The notes beneath the pieces were generated by a model. It was not told the DNA's origin, made no database searches, and saw only the letters and a program-made list of their open reading frames with translations. A program made the position numbers and the translations under genes. 64,000 bases of DNA from Defluviimonas sp. SAOS-178_SWC (GTDB lineage Bacteria; Pseudomonadota; Alphaproteobacteria; Rhodobacterales; Rhodobacteraceae). Below, piece by piece: positions 9,148 to 18,459 of this stretch. Position 1 is the stretch's first letter; each line of letters begins with the position of its first letter. The DNA is taken from contig NZ_CP156081.1 of the NCBI RefSeq assembly GCF_039830135.1, positions 3,148,001 through 3,212,000 of the forward strand. Reading direction: 5' to 3'.

Positions 9148-10842
9148 TCAGGCCAGTTCCACCGGTGGCAAGGGCGGCGCGTCGTCGTGCGGCGGCACCG
9201 TCTGCCGCTCGATCTTGCGCCAGACCTTCGGCGGCTCCGCCCCCCGGTGCAAGGCCCGGATCGCGGTCTGCACCGCCTCGTCGGCCTTCGTCCGCCGCGC
9301 GAGGTGGCGGGCATAGTCCACCCAGGTCGGCACGTAGTACTTCTCGCTCCACATTTCCGGCCGGTTGAGGTCGCGCAGAAGCGCCCAGCGGCTCGCCCCG
9401 TCGCGGATCCGGATGCGCCGCCGTTGCTGCATGAGGGCGAGGAAATCGTCCACATCCTCCTGCGCGATCTCGTATTCGACCATGATGAAGATCGGCCCGC
9501 TCCGCGCCCTGAGGTCGATCTGCGGCTCGACCGCGGCGACGAGGCCGAGCGGCGTCAGGTCGAGATCGGTAAACTCATGAACCTGAAGGAGTTTTCCGGT
9601 CAAGAGCCCGACCAGAAGCACCGCTGCGGCCAGCCAAAAGGCAAGGTGGACCCCACCGTGATCGGCCACAGTCCCCCAGAGCCATGCCCCCCCGGCCATG
9701 CCGCCGAAGGTCGCCATCTGGTAGAATGAAAGCGCCCGCCCCAACACCCAGCGCGGCGTCGAAAGCTGCACCGTGGTGTTGAAAAGCGACAGCGCCAGCA
9801 CCCAGCAGGCCCCGCCGAGCATCAGCGCAGGGACGATCAGGAAGACCGGCGGCACCTGCGCGAGCACCGCGAGCGCCACCGCGAACCCGGCGAAACCCAG
9901 CCGCACGACCCGTTCGTTCCTCAGCCACGCCCGCAGCCGGGCATTCATGAACACGCCGCCGATCGCCCCCGCCCCGAAGCAGCCGAGGAAGAACCCGTAT
10001 TGCAGGGCCGACCCCTGCAGCGTGTCGCGCGTGTAGATCGGCAGAAGTGCCATCAGGCAGGACGCGCCGATCCCGAACAGGCAGGACCGCGCCATGACCC
10101 GGATCAGCGCCGGCGACATGACCATGTAGCGGAACCCCGCGCCCAGCGCGCGCGCCAGATCCTCGCGCGGCAGCGTCCGCTTCGCCTCGGGCCGGCGCCA
10201 GCGCCAGATGCCGAGGATGAAGCCCACATAGCTTGCCGCGTTCACGGCAAAGGCCGCCGCCGCCCCCGCCGCCGCCACGATGGCCCCGCCGATCGCGGGC
10301 CCGACGGATCGCGCCAGGTTGAAGCCCATCGAGTTGAGGCTGACCGCCTGCGCCACCTCGTCGCGCGGGACGATGTCGCCGATCGAGGCCTGCCAGGACG
10401 GATTGAAGAGCGCCGTTCCGCAACCGATCAGGAAGGTGAAGCCCAGAAGCATCCACGGGGTCAGCCATCCGGCCCAGGCAAAGACCGCCAGCAGCACGGA
10501 CACGACGAACATGAACCCCTGCGCCGACAACATGATCCGGCGGCGGTCGAAGTTGTCGGCCAGCGCGCCAGCGAACAACGAGAACACCATGATCGGCAGG
10601 GTGTTCGAGGACTGCACCAGCGCAACCATGCCGTGGCTGGTCGTCAGGCTGCCCATCATCCAGGCCGCACCGACCGCCTGGATCAGTGAGCCAAGGTTGG
10701 AGGCCTGGCTTGCTATCCAGAGACCGCGGAAGTTGCGGTTGGCGAGCGGTGCCAATGTCAGCGGCGTGGCGATCTGTTCCTCCCGTCCTGCGCGCCTCCT
10801 TTCTGCGCCGGCAGGGTCGGGAGGGCAAGGTGCGTCGGACAT
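9148..10842 (-). CDS. MFS exporter (MFS_3 type) with C-terminal ABM-like soluble domain
   Basis: The 564-residue protein begins with a 12-segment major facilitator core (about residues 25-430), including the loop ALADNFDRRRIMLSAQG. The family holds EntS-like siderophore and drug exporters. After the last helix a soluble domain of about 110 residues begins at GPIFIMVEYEIAQEDVDDFLALM and has a ferredoxin-like, antibiotic-monooxygenase look (WSEKYYVPTWVDYARHLAR). This fusion recurs in the MFS_3 group. It is divergent from the aminotransferase at 10888. The substrate is unknown. Confidence 0.85.
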   Translation of the reverse strand: MSDAPCPPDPAGAERRRAGREEQIATPLTLAPLANRNFRGLWIASQASNLGSLIQAVGAAWMMGSLTTSHGMVALVQSSNTLPIMVFSLFAGALADNFDRRRIMLSAQGFMFVVSVLLAVFAWAGWLTPWMLLGFTFLIGCGTALFNPSWQASIGDIVPRDEVAQAVSLNSMGFNLARSVGPAIGGAIVAAAGAAAAFAVNAASYVGFILGIWRWRRPEAKRTLPREDLARALGAGFRYMVMSPALIRVMARSCLFGIGASCLMALLPIYTRDTLQGSALQYGFFLGCFGAGAIGGVFMNARLRAWLRNERVVRLGFAGFAVALAVLAQVPPVFLIVPALMLGGACWVLALSLFNTTVQLSTPRWVLGRALSFYQMATFGGMAGGAWLWGTVADHGGVHLAFWLAAAVLLVGLLTGKLLQVHEFTDLDLTPLGLVAAVEPQIDLRARSGPIFIMVEYEIAQEDVDDFLALMQQRRRIRIRDGASRWALLRDLNRPEMWSEKYYVPTWVDYARHLARRTKADEAVQTAIRALHRGAEPPKVWRKIERQTVPPHDDAPPLPPVELA

Positions 10843-10887
10843 TCAAGATACTTGCCGATGCCCGCGCTTTCTGGAATTGATCGCGCC

Positions 10888-11997
10888 ATGACCGGACCCC
10901 GCTACACGCCCCTCGTCGACAGGCTTCCCGCCACGGTGCCCTTCGTCGGCCCCGAAACCCAGGAACGCGCGCGCCATCGTCCCTTTGCCGCCCGGCTCGG
11001 CGCCAACGAGAGCGTCTTCGGCCCCTCGCCCGAAGCCGTCGAGGCCATGGCGAAGGCCGCCCGCGAGGTCTGGATGTACGGCGACCCGGAGAACCACGAC
11101 CTCCGCCACGCGCTTGCCGCCCATCACGGCATAGGACCGGAGAACATCGTCGTCGGCGAAGGGATCGACGGGCTTCTGGGCTACCTCGTCCGTATGCTCG
11201 TCGGCCCCGGCGACGCGGTCGTGACCTCGGACGGCGCCTATCCGACCTTCAATTTCCACGTCGCGGGCTTCGGCGGAACTCTCCACAAGGTGCCCTACAA
11301 GGGCGATCACGAAGACCCGGAGGCGCTGACCGCAAAGGCGGCCGAGACCGGGGCGAAGCTCATCTACCTCGCCAATCCCGACAATCCGCTCGGTTCCTGG
11401 CACGGGGCGGTGACGATCGTCCGCATGATCGAGGCGGTGCCGGCAGGCTGCCTTCTGGTCCTCGACGAGGCCTATATCGACCTCGCGCCCGACGGGACGG
11501 CGCCCGCCATCGACGCGCAGGATCCGCGCGTGATCCGGATGCGCACCTTCTCCAAGGGATATGGCATGGCCGGCGCCCGGGTCGGCTACGCGATCGGGGC
11601 CGCCCCTCTCGTCACCGCCTTCAACAAGATCCGCAACCATTTCGGCATGTGCCGGATCTCTCAGGCCGGCGCGCTCGCTGCGCTGGCCGATCAGACCTAT
11701 CTTTCCGAGGTCCGGAAACGGGTCGAAGGGGCGCGACGCGAACTGGGTCAGATCGCCCGGCTGAACGGCCTTGCCCCCCTGCCCTCGGCCACCAACTTCG
11801 TGACGATGGATTGCGGCGCCGACGGTGCCTTTGCGCGGAAGGTGCTCGCCGAACTCGTGGCGCGCGACATCTTCGTGCGGATGCCCTTCGTCGCGCCGCA
11901 TGACCGGTCGATCCGCGTCAGCTGCGGCCGCGTGCAGGATCTTACGCTCTTCGCCGCCGCCTTGCCCGAGGCGCTTGCCGCCGCGCGGCAAGCGTAG
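10888..11997 (+). CDS. Fold-type I PLP aminotransferase, histidinol-phosphate aminotransferase-like
   Basis: With the ATG at 10888 the protein is 369 residues; an in-frame ATG at 10852 would add twelve but crowds the divergent MFS start. The PLP lysine lies in MRTFSKGYGMAGARVGYAIG. The cofactor aspartate lies in LVLDEAYIDLAPDG, and ANPDNPLGSWHG and the C-terminal IRVSCGR arginine are in place. HisC-type enzymes act in histidine synthesis, but this gene is not in a his cluster. A role as a general aromatic or HisC-like aminotransferase is equally likely. It converges with a second PLP aminotransferase. Confidence 0.8.
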   Translation: MTGPRYTPLVDRLPATVPFVGPETQERARHRPFAARLGANESVFGPSPEAVEAMAKAAREVWMYGDPENHDLRHALAAHHGIGPENIVVGEGIDGLLGYLVRMLVGPGDAVVTSDGAYPTFNFHVAGFGGTLHKVPYKGDHEDPEALTAKAAETGAKLIYLANPDNPLGSWHGAVTIVRMIEAVPAGCLLVLDEAYIDLAPDGTAPAIDAQDPRVIRMRTFSKGYGMAGARVGYAIGAAPLVTAFNKIRNHFGMCRISQAGALAALADQTYLSEVRKRVEGARRELGQIARLNGLAPLPSATNFVTMDCGADGAFARKVLAELVARDIFVRMPFVAPHDRSIRVSCGRVQDLTLFAAALPEALAAARQA

Positions 11998-12008
11998 CGC
12001 GCAAGGGG

Positions 12009-13208
12009 TCAGGCGGCCCCGGACACCACCTGCGCCGCGGCGTCGAGCGCGCCTGGTCCGTGCGGGATCTTCAAGGCCCGCATCCCGGATTCCATCACCG
12101 CCAGGACACCAAGCGTCATGTGGGCGTTCACATGGCCCATATGCGCGACCCTGAGGAAATCGCCGTAGGCGGGATCCGACGGTTCCGCCATCCCCAGACC
12201 GATGCCGAGCGTCACGCCCGCCTCCTCCTCGCACCACTGGCGCAGCCGCGCGGCGGCGCCGCCAATCCGTGCCGCCGTCACCGAACAGCCTCGGCAGGCC
12301 GGATCGGCGATATTGAGCGCGATGTCGCCCGCCGCCCCCCACGCCCCGAACGCCGCCCAGACCGCACCGGCAAGCGCCTTATGCCGCGACCAGACGGCCT
12401 CCAGCCCCTCCTCGTCGAGAAGCATCGTCAGGGCCTCGCGCAGGCCGAACAGGTGATGGGTCGGCGCGGTGCCGAAGAAGAGCTGCCAATATTCCGACGG
12501 GAAGGCACGCGGTTCCCAGTCCCAGTAGGGTGTGCGCAGGTCCGAAGCGCGGCAGGCCTCGCGCGCCTTGTCCGAGAACCAGACGAAGCCGAGGCCCGGC
12601 GGGGTCATCAATCCCTTCTGGCTTGCCGCGACCAGCACGTCGATGCCCCATTCGTCCATGTGCAGCGGGTCGCAGCCGAGCGAGGCAATGGCATCGACGG
12701 CCAGAAGCGCGGGATGGCCGCTCGCATCCATCGCCGCGCGGATCGCGGCAATGTCGTTCCGGACCGAGGTCGCGGTATCGACATGGGTCACCAGCACCGC
12801 CTTGATCTCGTGGGCCTTGTCCGCCGCGAGCGCCTCGGCGATGCGCGCCGGATCGGCTGGCGCCCTTCGTCCGAAGTCAATCCGCTCGACCCGCACCCCC
12901 ATCCGTTCCACGGTATTCGCCCAGCTCGCGCCGAACTGACCAGTGACGGCAACGAGCGCACGGTCGCCCCGGGAAAAAAGGTTGGCATTCGCCGCCTCCC
13001 ACGCCGCGTGGCCGTTGCCGATGTAGATAGTCACATGCGCAGTGGTGCGCGCGACGCGCCGCAGGTCGTCGATGATCGTGTCCGTCATGTCAAGCAGCGC
13101 GCCGCCGTAGATGTTCGGCGCGGCGCGGTGCATCGCCGAAAGAACCCGGTCGGGCATCACCGACGGTCCGGGAATGGCAAGATAGGGACGGCCGTGGCGC
13201 AGACTCAT
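12009..13208 (-). CDS. Class V PLP aminotransferase (alanine/serine-glyoxylate aminotransferase family)
   Basis: The chosen ATG at 13208 has AGGAG upstream and opens directly on the family start (MSLRHGRPYLAIPGPSVMP), giving 399 residues; an upstream in-frame start at 13232 lacks this. The internal aldimine lysine is in VLVAASQKGLMTPPGLGFVW. LAVDAIASLGCDPLHMDEWG supplies the cofactor aspartate. These enzymes convert glyoxylate to glycine using alanine or serine, or cleave related substrates. The partner amino acid cannot be told from sequence. Confidence 0.85.
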   Translation of the reverse strand: MSLRHGRPYLAIPGPSVMPDRVLSAMHRAAPNIYGGALLDMTDTIIDDLRRVARTTAHVTIYIGNGHAAWEAANANLFSRGDRALVAVTGQFGASWANTVERMGVRVERIDFGRRAPADPARIAEALAADKAHEIKAVLVTHVDTATSVRNDIAAIRAAMDASGHPALLAVDAIASLGCDPLHMDEWGIDVLVAASQKGLMTPPGLGFVWFSDKAREACRASDLRTPYWDWEPRAFPSEYWQLFFGTAPTHHLFGLREALTMLLDEEGLEAVWSRHKALAGAVWAAFGAWGAAGDIALNIADPACRGCSVTAARIGGAAARLRQWCEEEAGVTLGIGLGMAEPSDPAYGDFLRVAHMGHVNAHMTLGVLAVMESGMRALKIPHGPGALDAAAQVVSGAA

Positions 13209-13362
13209 GCGGGTTCTCCTCTCAGCCGCCAAGGCGTAGGGCGCGGCCGGGGGAAGGTCAATCGCCCTCCCGCAGGGCCGGTCGCCTTGCCAGCCCCGGC
13301 GCTTTCGGGCTAGATCGGCCCGATCTGCGGCGCCGAAGCCGCGCTGAGCGAAGGCCCGCCCG

Positions 13363-15165
13363 TTGCCCGTAAAAGGCGCCCCATCCGAACCCGACGCGGA
13401 ATCCTATTCGTCCCGGGCACTGCTCGGGCGGCTCTGGCGCGGCTATCTTTCCCGGCACAAGTGGACGATGGCCGTCGCCGGGTTTTTCATGGTGATCGAA
13501 GGCTCGACCCTCGCGGCATTGTCCTGGATGCTGAAGCCGCTTTTCGACCGGGTCTTCGTCGCCGGCGATGCCGGGGCGATCTGGTGGGTGGGTGGGGCGA
13601 TCCTGTCGCTCTTCATGATCCGGGCGGTGACGCTGATCATCAACCGGTCGCTCCTGACCCGGGTGGCGATGAAGACCTCGACCACGATGCAGACCGATCT
13701 TCTTGCCCATGTGCTGACGCTCGACGGGCCGTTCTTCCAGACCAATCCGCCAGGCGCGCTGATCGAGCGGGTTCAGGGCGACACGATCGCCGTGCAAGGC
13801 GTCTGGCAGCTCCTGATCACCGGGATCGGCCGCGACGCGGTGGCGCTGGTCACGCTCTTCGGCGTTGCTGTCGCCATCGACCCCGGCTGGACGCTGACCG
13901 CCCTCATCGGCGCGCCGATCCTCATCCTGCCGTCCCGCGCGGTGCAGCGCTATATCCGGCGGAAGACCAGCCATGTCAGGGGCGAGGCCGCCAAGCGCGC
14001 CACCCGGCTCGACGAGATCTTTCACGGCATCACGGCAGTCAAGCTGAACCGGATGGAGACCTACCAGCTTTCCCGCTTCCGCCAGATCGTCGACCGGATC
14101 GTCCGGGCCGAGGTCAAGACGGCGGCGAGCCGCGCGACGATGCCGGCCCTGATCGACATCGTCACCGGTCTCGGGTTCTTCGGCGTCCTCCTCCTCGCCG
14201 GCCCCGAGATCACGCGGGGCGACCGCAGCGTCGGCGAGTTCATGTCGTTCTTCACCGCGATGTCGCTTGCCTTCCAGCCCCTGCGCCGCCTCGGCGACAT
14301 GGCCGGCACCTGGCAGATCGCGGCGGCGAGCCTCGAACGGCTCTACCGGCTCTTTGACGCGCAGCCGGCGATCTCCCGCGCGGCCGATCCGGTCACGGTG
14401 CCGCCCGCCGACACCGGCATCCGGTTCGAGGATGTCCGGCTCTCCTACGGCGACAACACGGTGCTGCGCGGCCTGAGCTTCGTCGCCGAACCGGGACAGA
14501 CGACGGCCATCGTCGGCCCGTCCGGCGCCGGCAAGTCCACGGTCTTCAACCTGCTGACCCGGATGGTCGACCCCGAAAGTGGTCGGATCACCGTCGGCGG
14601 CACCGGGATCGACGCGTTCGACATTGCAACCTTGCGCGACCTTTTCTCGGTCGTCACCCAGGACGCGACCCTGTTCGACGAGACGATCCGCGAGAACGTC
14701 CTTCTCGGCCGCAGCGACGTCCCCGACACGGCGCTGACGGCGGCCCTGGACGCCGCGCACGTCAGTGCGTTTGCCGATGCGCTTCCGGACAGGCTCGAAA
14801 CACAAGCCGGCCCGCGCGGTTCCGGCCTCTCCGGCGGCCAGCGCCAGCGTGTCGCCATAGCGCGCGCGCTACTGCGCAACGCCCCGATCCTGCTGATGGA
14901 CGAAGCGACCTCCGCCCTCGACGCGGCGAGCGAGGCCCTCGTTCAGGACGCGCTCGACCGCCTGAGCAAGGGGCGGACGACACTGGTCATCGCCCACCGG
15001 CTTTCGACGGTGCGCGGGGCGGACAAGATCGTGGTCATGGACCGGGGCGAAGTCGTCGAAGAGGGCACGCATGACACGCTTCTCGCACGAAACGGTCTTT
15101 ACGCGGGACTTTGCCGGCTGCAATTTTCCGACGGACCGGATGTTGCGAGGGAGGCGGGCAGATGA
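13363..15165 (+). CDS. ABC exporter, MsbA-like half-transporter
   Basis: The 600-residue protein fuses a six-helix type I exporter domain (about residues 30-325) to a nucleotide-binding domain. Walker A is GPSGAGKST near residues 385-393, the signature SGLSGGQRQRVA near 488, Walker B ILLMDEATSALD near 510, and the H-loop IAHRLSTV follows. Such half-transporters dimerise to flip lipids or export hydrophobic molecules. The start is a TTG with a weak upstream AAGG, and no better in-frame ATG precedes the first helix. Its stop overlaps the next start by four bases, so the two genes are cotranscribed. Confidence 0.9.
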   Translation: MPVKGAPSEPDAESYSSRALLGRLWRGYLSRHKWTMAVAGFFMVIEGSTLAALSWMLKPLFDRVFVAGDAGAIWWVGGAILSLFMIRAVTLIINRSLLTRVAMKTSTTMQTDLLAHVLTLDGPFFQTNPPGALIERVQGDTIAVQGVWQLLITGIGRDAVALVTLFGVAVAIDPGWTLTALIGAPILILPSRAVQRYIRRKTSHVRGEAAKRATRLDEIFHGITAVKLNRMETYQLSRFRQIVDRIVRAEVKTAASRATMPALIDIVTGLGFFGVLLLAGPEITRGDRSVGEFMSFFTAMSLAFQPLRRLGDMAGTWQIAAASLERLYRLFDAQPAISRAADPVTVPPADTGIRFEDVRLSYGDNTVLRGLSFVAEPGQTTAIVGPSGAGKSTVFNLLTRMVDPESGRITVGGTGIDAFDIATLRDLFSVVTQDATLFDETIRENVLLGRSDVPDTALTAALDAAHVSAFADALPDRLETQAGPRGSGLSGGQRQRVAIARALLRNAPILLMDEATSALDAASEALVQDALDRLSKGRTTLVIAHRLSTVRGADKIVVMDRGEVVEEGTHDTLLARNGLYAGLCRLQFSDGPDVAREAGR

Positions 15166-15935
15166 CGAGTTTGGGCGAAGCGGCTCCGGACCGGACGGTC
15201 TTCGCCGTCTCGGGTGCGGATCGAGAGGCGTTTCTTCGGGGACTCGTGACCAACGATCTCGGCAAGCTCCGCGACGGCCTCGTCTATGCGGCGCTTCTGA
15301 CCCCGCAAGGCAAGTATCTGGCCGATTTCTTCCTGGTGCCGGGGAAGGACGCGATCCTGATCGACGCAAAGGCAGATCAGGCCGACGCGCTGATCCGCCG
15401 GCTGTCGATGTACCGGCTTCGCGCGGCGGTGACGATTGCGGCGACGGACCTTCGTGTCAGCCGCGGACTGGGCCCCGCGCCCGACGGCGCCATGACCGAC
15501 CCCCGCCACCCTGCCCTCGGCTGGCGGAGCTACGGGGCCGAACCCGGCGCCGCGCCCGGGATCGACTGGGACGCGATCCGCGTCGCCCATTGCATCCCCG
15601 AAAGCGGCATCGAGTTGATCCCGGACGAGACCTACATCCTCGAGGCCGGGTTCGACCGGCTGAACGGCGTCGATTTCCGCAAGGGCTGCTATGTCGGGCA
15701 GGAAGTCACCGCGCGGATGAAACACAAGACCGAGCTGCGCAAGGGCTTCTTGAGTGTCGCGATTGACGGGTCGGCACCGGTCGGCACCGAGATCCTTTCG
15801 GACGGCAAGCCGGCCGGGCAGGTCTTCACGCAATCGGAAGGCCGGGCCATCGCCTGGCTCCGCTTCGACCGTATTGGCGACAACATGACGGCCGGGGACG
15901 CGCATCTGCACGCCCTCGGACCGGAGGGTTCGTAA
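15162..15935 (+). CDS. ygfZ: YgfZ/GcvT-like folate-binding protein
   Basis: The 257-residue protein carries the YgfZ hallmark K-G-C-Y-x-G-Q-E as KGCYVGQEVTAR at about residues 174-181. YgfZ proteins bind folate and help maintain certain iron-sulfur enzymes; this role comes from the family. The ATG overlaps the ABC exporter stop in an ATGA junction, which fixes the start. A longer frame from 15111 would run back inside the exporter gene. Domain order is the GcvT-type N-terminal fold, then the CYVGQE segment and a short C-terminal barrel. Confidence 0.88.
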   Translation: MTSLGEAAPDRTVFAVSGADREAFLRGLVTNDLGKLRDGLVYAALLTPQGKYLADFFLVPGKDAILIDAKADQADALIRRLSMYRLRAAVTIAATDLRVSRGLGPAPDGAMTDPRHPALGWRSYGAEPGAAPGIDWDAIRVAHCIPESGIELIPDETYILEAGFDRLNGVDFRKGCYVGQEVTARMKHKTELRKGFLSVAIDGSAPVGTEILSDGKPAGQVFTQSEGRAIAWLRFDRIGDNMTAGDAHLHALGPEGS

Positions 15936-15989
15936 GCCGGGGCGCCCGCTACCGGAATGCCGGCCGAAACTTCGTTCGGCCAGCCGCGG

Positions 15990-16553
15990 TCAGGCGCGTT
16001 CGGAATATTCCATGAACTCGGTGTGGACGACGATGTCCTCGCCCTCGCCGATGAAGGGCGGCACCATGATCCGGACGCCGTTGTCGAGGATCGCCGGCTT
16101 GTAGCTGTTCGCCGCCGTCTGGCCCTTCACCACCGGTTCAGTCTCGACGACCTTGCAGACGACCTTCTGGGGCAACTGAACGCTCAGCGCCTCGTCGCCG
16201 TAATATTCGATCGTCGCCGTCATCCCGTCCTGCAGGAACGGGCGGCGGTCGCCGAGGAACTCCGCGTCGATCTCGATCTGCTCGAAGGTTTCGCTGTCCA
16301 TGAAGACAAGCCGGCCGTCGCTCTCGTAGAGGAACTGCTGGTCCTTCTGTTCCAGCCGCACCTGCTCCACCTTGTCTTCCGAGCGGAAGCGTTCGTTGAG
16401 CTTGCGGCCGTCGCGCAGGTTCTTCAGCTCGACCTGGGCAAAGGCGCCGCCCTTGCCGGGCTTGACGTGGTTGACCTTCACAGCCGCCCATAGGCCGCCG
16501 TCATGCTCCAGCACGTTGCCGGGGCGGATTTCGTTGCCGTTGATCTTGGGCAT
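15990..16553 (-). CDS. efp: Translation elongation factor P
   Basis: The 187-residue protein has the three-barrel EF-P layout. It opens [20 protein letters not shown] and places the exposed loop lysine at position 34 in [10 protein letters not shown], the residue modified by EpmA-type enzymes elsewhere. EF-P relieves ribosome stalling at consecutive prolines. The ATG at 16553 is chosen over an upstream extension (to 17063) that runs antisense through the DUF6280-type gene. Length is standard. It is divergent from that gene. Confidence 0.96.
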   Translation of the reverse strand: MPKINGNEIRPGNVLEHDGGLWAAVKVNHVKPGKGGAFAQVELKNLRDGRKLNERFRSEDKVEQVRLEQKDQQFLYESDGRLVFMDSETFEQIEIDAEFLGDRRPFLQDGMTATIEYYGDEALSVQLPQKVVCKVVETEPVVKGQTAANSYKPAILDNGVRIMVPPFIGEGEDIVVHTEFMEYSERA

Positions 16554-16769
16554 GAGACAAAACCTTGCTGAAAGGTTGAATGGATTTGGCCGGCACCTAT
16601 ATATTGCCGGCTGTTGACTGGCAAGTTCACCAGATACGGTGGAGTCAGAGACGAGCCATGCACAAAGCGCATGGCAGTCATTCCCAAAGGGGCATACCGA
16701 ATCGGGGGTAAAAAGCCATAGACAGCGGAACGCCGGTGAACGCAAGAGCAATAAGAACGGACAAAGAAG
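16554..16769. promoter_or_regulatory. Divergent promoter region between efp and the DUF6280-type gene
   Basis: This 216-base spacer has no gene. For efp, the minus strand shows TTGCCA followed 17 bases later by TATAGG, a reasonable -35/-10 pair. The same stretch contains GCCGGC on either side of an AT-rich centre (about 16590-16612), an inverted repeat that could be an operator. A TTGACT near 16614 may serve the rightward gene. All are visual matches only. Confidence 0.35.
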
Positions 16770-17090
16770 ATGCGCGATTTCGTTGACGGCACCGCATTCA
16801 ACTACGAGCAAGGGCAAAGGTCGCGCAAACTGTTCGCGGCTGTGGTTCTTGCGGCGCTGGATGATGCGATTGCCGATGACAAGAAGTATGGTAACGGGCC
16901 TGAGCAGATCGCCCGCTGGGCGCGGTCGCGTGACGGCCGCGAGGTTCTGTCCTGCGCCGGGATCGACCCCAACGAACGGGTCGTGAAGGGGCTTATGGAA
17001 TTCGTGGGCAAGGGCGTCCGCACCTCCGTCGCGCTGTCGCGCGAGGAAAGCGAGCGTCGCCACGCTGCTGAAGAAGCCGAGGCTGCCTGA
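16770..17090 (+). CDS. DUF6280-type conserved small protein
   Basis: This 106-residue soluble protein opens [20 protein letters not shown] and contains [32 protein letters not shown] in pieces, ending in a Glu/Ala-rich tail. It matches from memory a short family restricted to Rhodobacterales (DUF6280) with no known function. It is divergent from efp and is followed 46 bases later by a strong intrinsic terminator, so it is probably a monocistronic unit. No membrane segment or signal is visible. Confidence 0.75.
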   Translation: MRDFVDGTAFNYEQGQRSRKLFAAVVLAALDDAIADDKKYGNGPEQIARWARSRDGREVLSCAGIDPNERVVKGLMEFVGKGVRTSVALSREESERRHAAEEAEAA

Positions 17091-17136
17091 AAGGCCGGCA
17101 CGGCGGCGCCTGATCCCGGATCAGCGCCCATGAAAG

Positions 17137-17165
17137 ACGCGCCCGGTTTCGGGCGCGTTTTTCGT
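17137..17165 (+). terminator. Intrinsic terminator after the DUF6280-type gene
   Basis: ACGCGCCCG and CGGGCGCGT pair perfectly around a short TTT loop and run into TTTTTCGTT. It is a textbook rho-independent terminator for the rightward gene, and it separates it from the convergent PopZ-like gene. Confidence 0.85.
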
Positions 17166-17205
17166 TCTTGCGACAGGGAGCTCGACGGCCAGGGCCCCGT
17201 TCCGG

Positions 17206-18390
17206 TCAGTCCAGATTGCGGCTTTCCAGCGCCCGGTTGATCTCGCGCCGAACGAGCATGCGCACGTTGCGGGTGATCCGCTCACCGAGCGGGCCTTGCA
17301 GTTCCTCCCGGATGATCTCGGCAACGATGTCGCGCAGCATGTCCATGTCGATGACCGTTTCGTCGCCCGCGCTGAAGAGGCCGGAGGAGTCGTCGCCGTC
17401 GACGTCATCGAAGGCCCCGGATTCCGGCCCGTCATTGATGAGCGGCTCGGCCTCCGGCGCGTCGTCGCGATCCCACTGCGCCTCGCCGCCCCGAACCGCG
17501 TCGGCGGCCGTCAGGGTCAGCCGACGGGACGGAGCGGTCGAAACCGGCGCCGCCTCCGCCGTCTCCCGAGAGGGGCGCAAGCCGCCGCCATGGACGAACG
17601 CCGGGACCGCGTCGGGACCGCCCTCCTCTGTCGCATCCGCCAGGTCATGCGCCATCGGTTCAGCCGAACGGGCATCATCCAGATCCGCGTATTCGAGCGC
17701 CGCCTCATCCGCCACGACAGGCTCGTCCAACGCGCCGTCGGCCGCCGCGACCTCCGTCTCATCATCGGAGGTTTCATCACCGCCCTGCCAAGCGGGTGCC
17801 GACGCCACGTGCCTGTTCCCCATCTCTCCGGACGTTACCGGCTGCGTCAGGTCCGCGCTTTCCTCCTCCGCGGCCTCGTCAACGGCAAAACCGTCCTCGA
17901 ATGCATCCTCGAGCGCGGCATCGGTCGGCACGCCCTTCGCTACTTCGCTGCCGTCAGGCTCGAATTCGCCGCCGATCCCGGCCACCGCCGCCTCCAGTTC
18001 GGCAATCGTGTCCTCGAGCGATTGCGCGTCAGACGCGCTGTCGACATCCCAGTCGCGCAAAAGCGCACTGCCGTCCGGCAAGGCGACATCCGCGTCGGGC
18101 AGATGTTCGGCGTCATCGAAAACACTGTCGCCGGAAACACTCTGGCGCAGCGTGTCCTCTCCGGCCGAAGATATCTCCCGCACGCCATCCGCTTCGGGAA
18201 CCCTCAACGCCTCGGTCAAGACCAGTTTGGTCTCGACTCGCTCGCCAGGAGCGTCGTCGGCGCGCTTGCCCTCGCGCTCTTCCCTGCGCTCCTTCTCCGG
18301 TTCGGACCGGTGCCGGTTATCCTCGGACACCAGACGCCGGATCGACGACAGAACATCCTGAATTTCCAGATTGGTCAGGGGGTCAGACAT
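17206..18390 (-). CDS. Acidic PopZ-like (DUF2497-like) protein
   Basis: The 394-residue protein has short conserved ends and a long low-complexity acidic middle (Asp/Glu/Ala-rich, about residues 25-340). The N-terminus carries LEIQDVLSSIRRLVSED, close to the SIRR(I/L)-SED signature of PopZ. The C-terminal helix reads MLRDIVAEIIREELQG followed by ITRNVRMLVRREINRAL. PopZ forms polar hubs that anchor chromosome origins in alphaproteobacteria through an acidic disordered linker and a C-terminal oligomer. The architecture fits, but orthology is inferred. The ATG at 18390 has GAGGA upstream. Confidence 0.55.
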   Translation of the reverse strand: MSDPLTNLEIQDVLSSIRRLVSEDNRHRSEPEKERREEREGKRADDAPGERVETKLVLTEALRVPEADGVREISSAGEDTLRQSVSGDSVFDDAEHLPDADVALPDGSALLRDWDVDSASDAQSLEDTIAELEAAVAGIGGEFEPDGSEVAKGVPTDAALEDAFEDGFAVDEAAEEESADLTQPVTSGEMGNRHVASAPAWQGGDETSDDETEVAAADGALDEPVVADEAALEYADLDDARSAEPMAHDLADATEEGGPDAVPAFVHGGGLRPSRETAEAAPVSTAPSRRLTLTAADAVRGGEAQWDRDDAPEAEPLINDGPESGAFDDVDGDDSSGLFSAGDETVIDMDMLRDIVAEIIREELQGPLGERITRNVRMLVRREINRALESRNLD

Positions 18391-18459
18391 GGGCAATCCT
18401 CAACCGGTCACGCGTCAGTGTAAGACGCCCCGGCCCGGCCCACAACCGATCAGACGCAC

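Noticed and set aside
16554..17063. Upstream extension of efp
   Set aside because: EF-P starts exactly at MPKINGN; the extension is antisense to the DUF6280-type gene.
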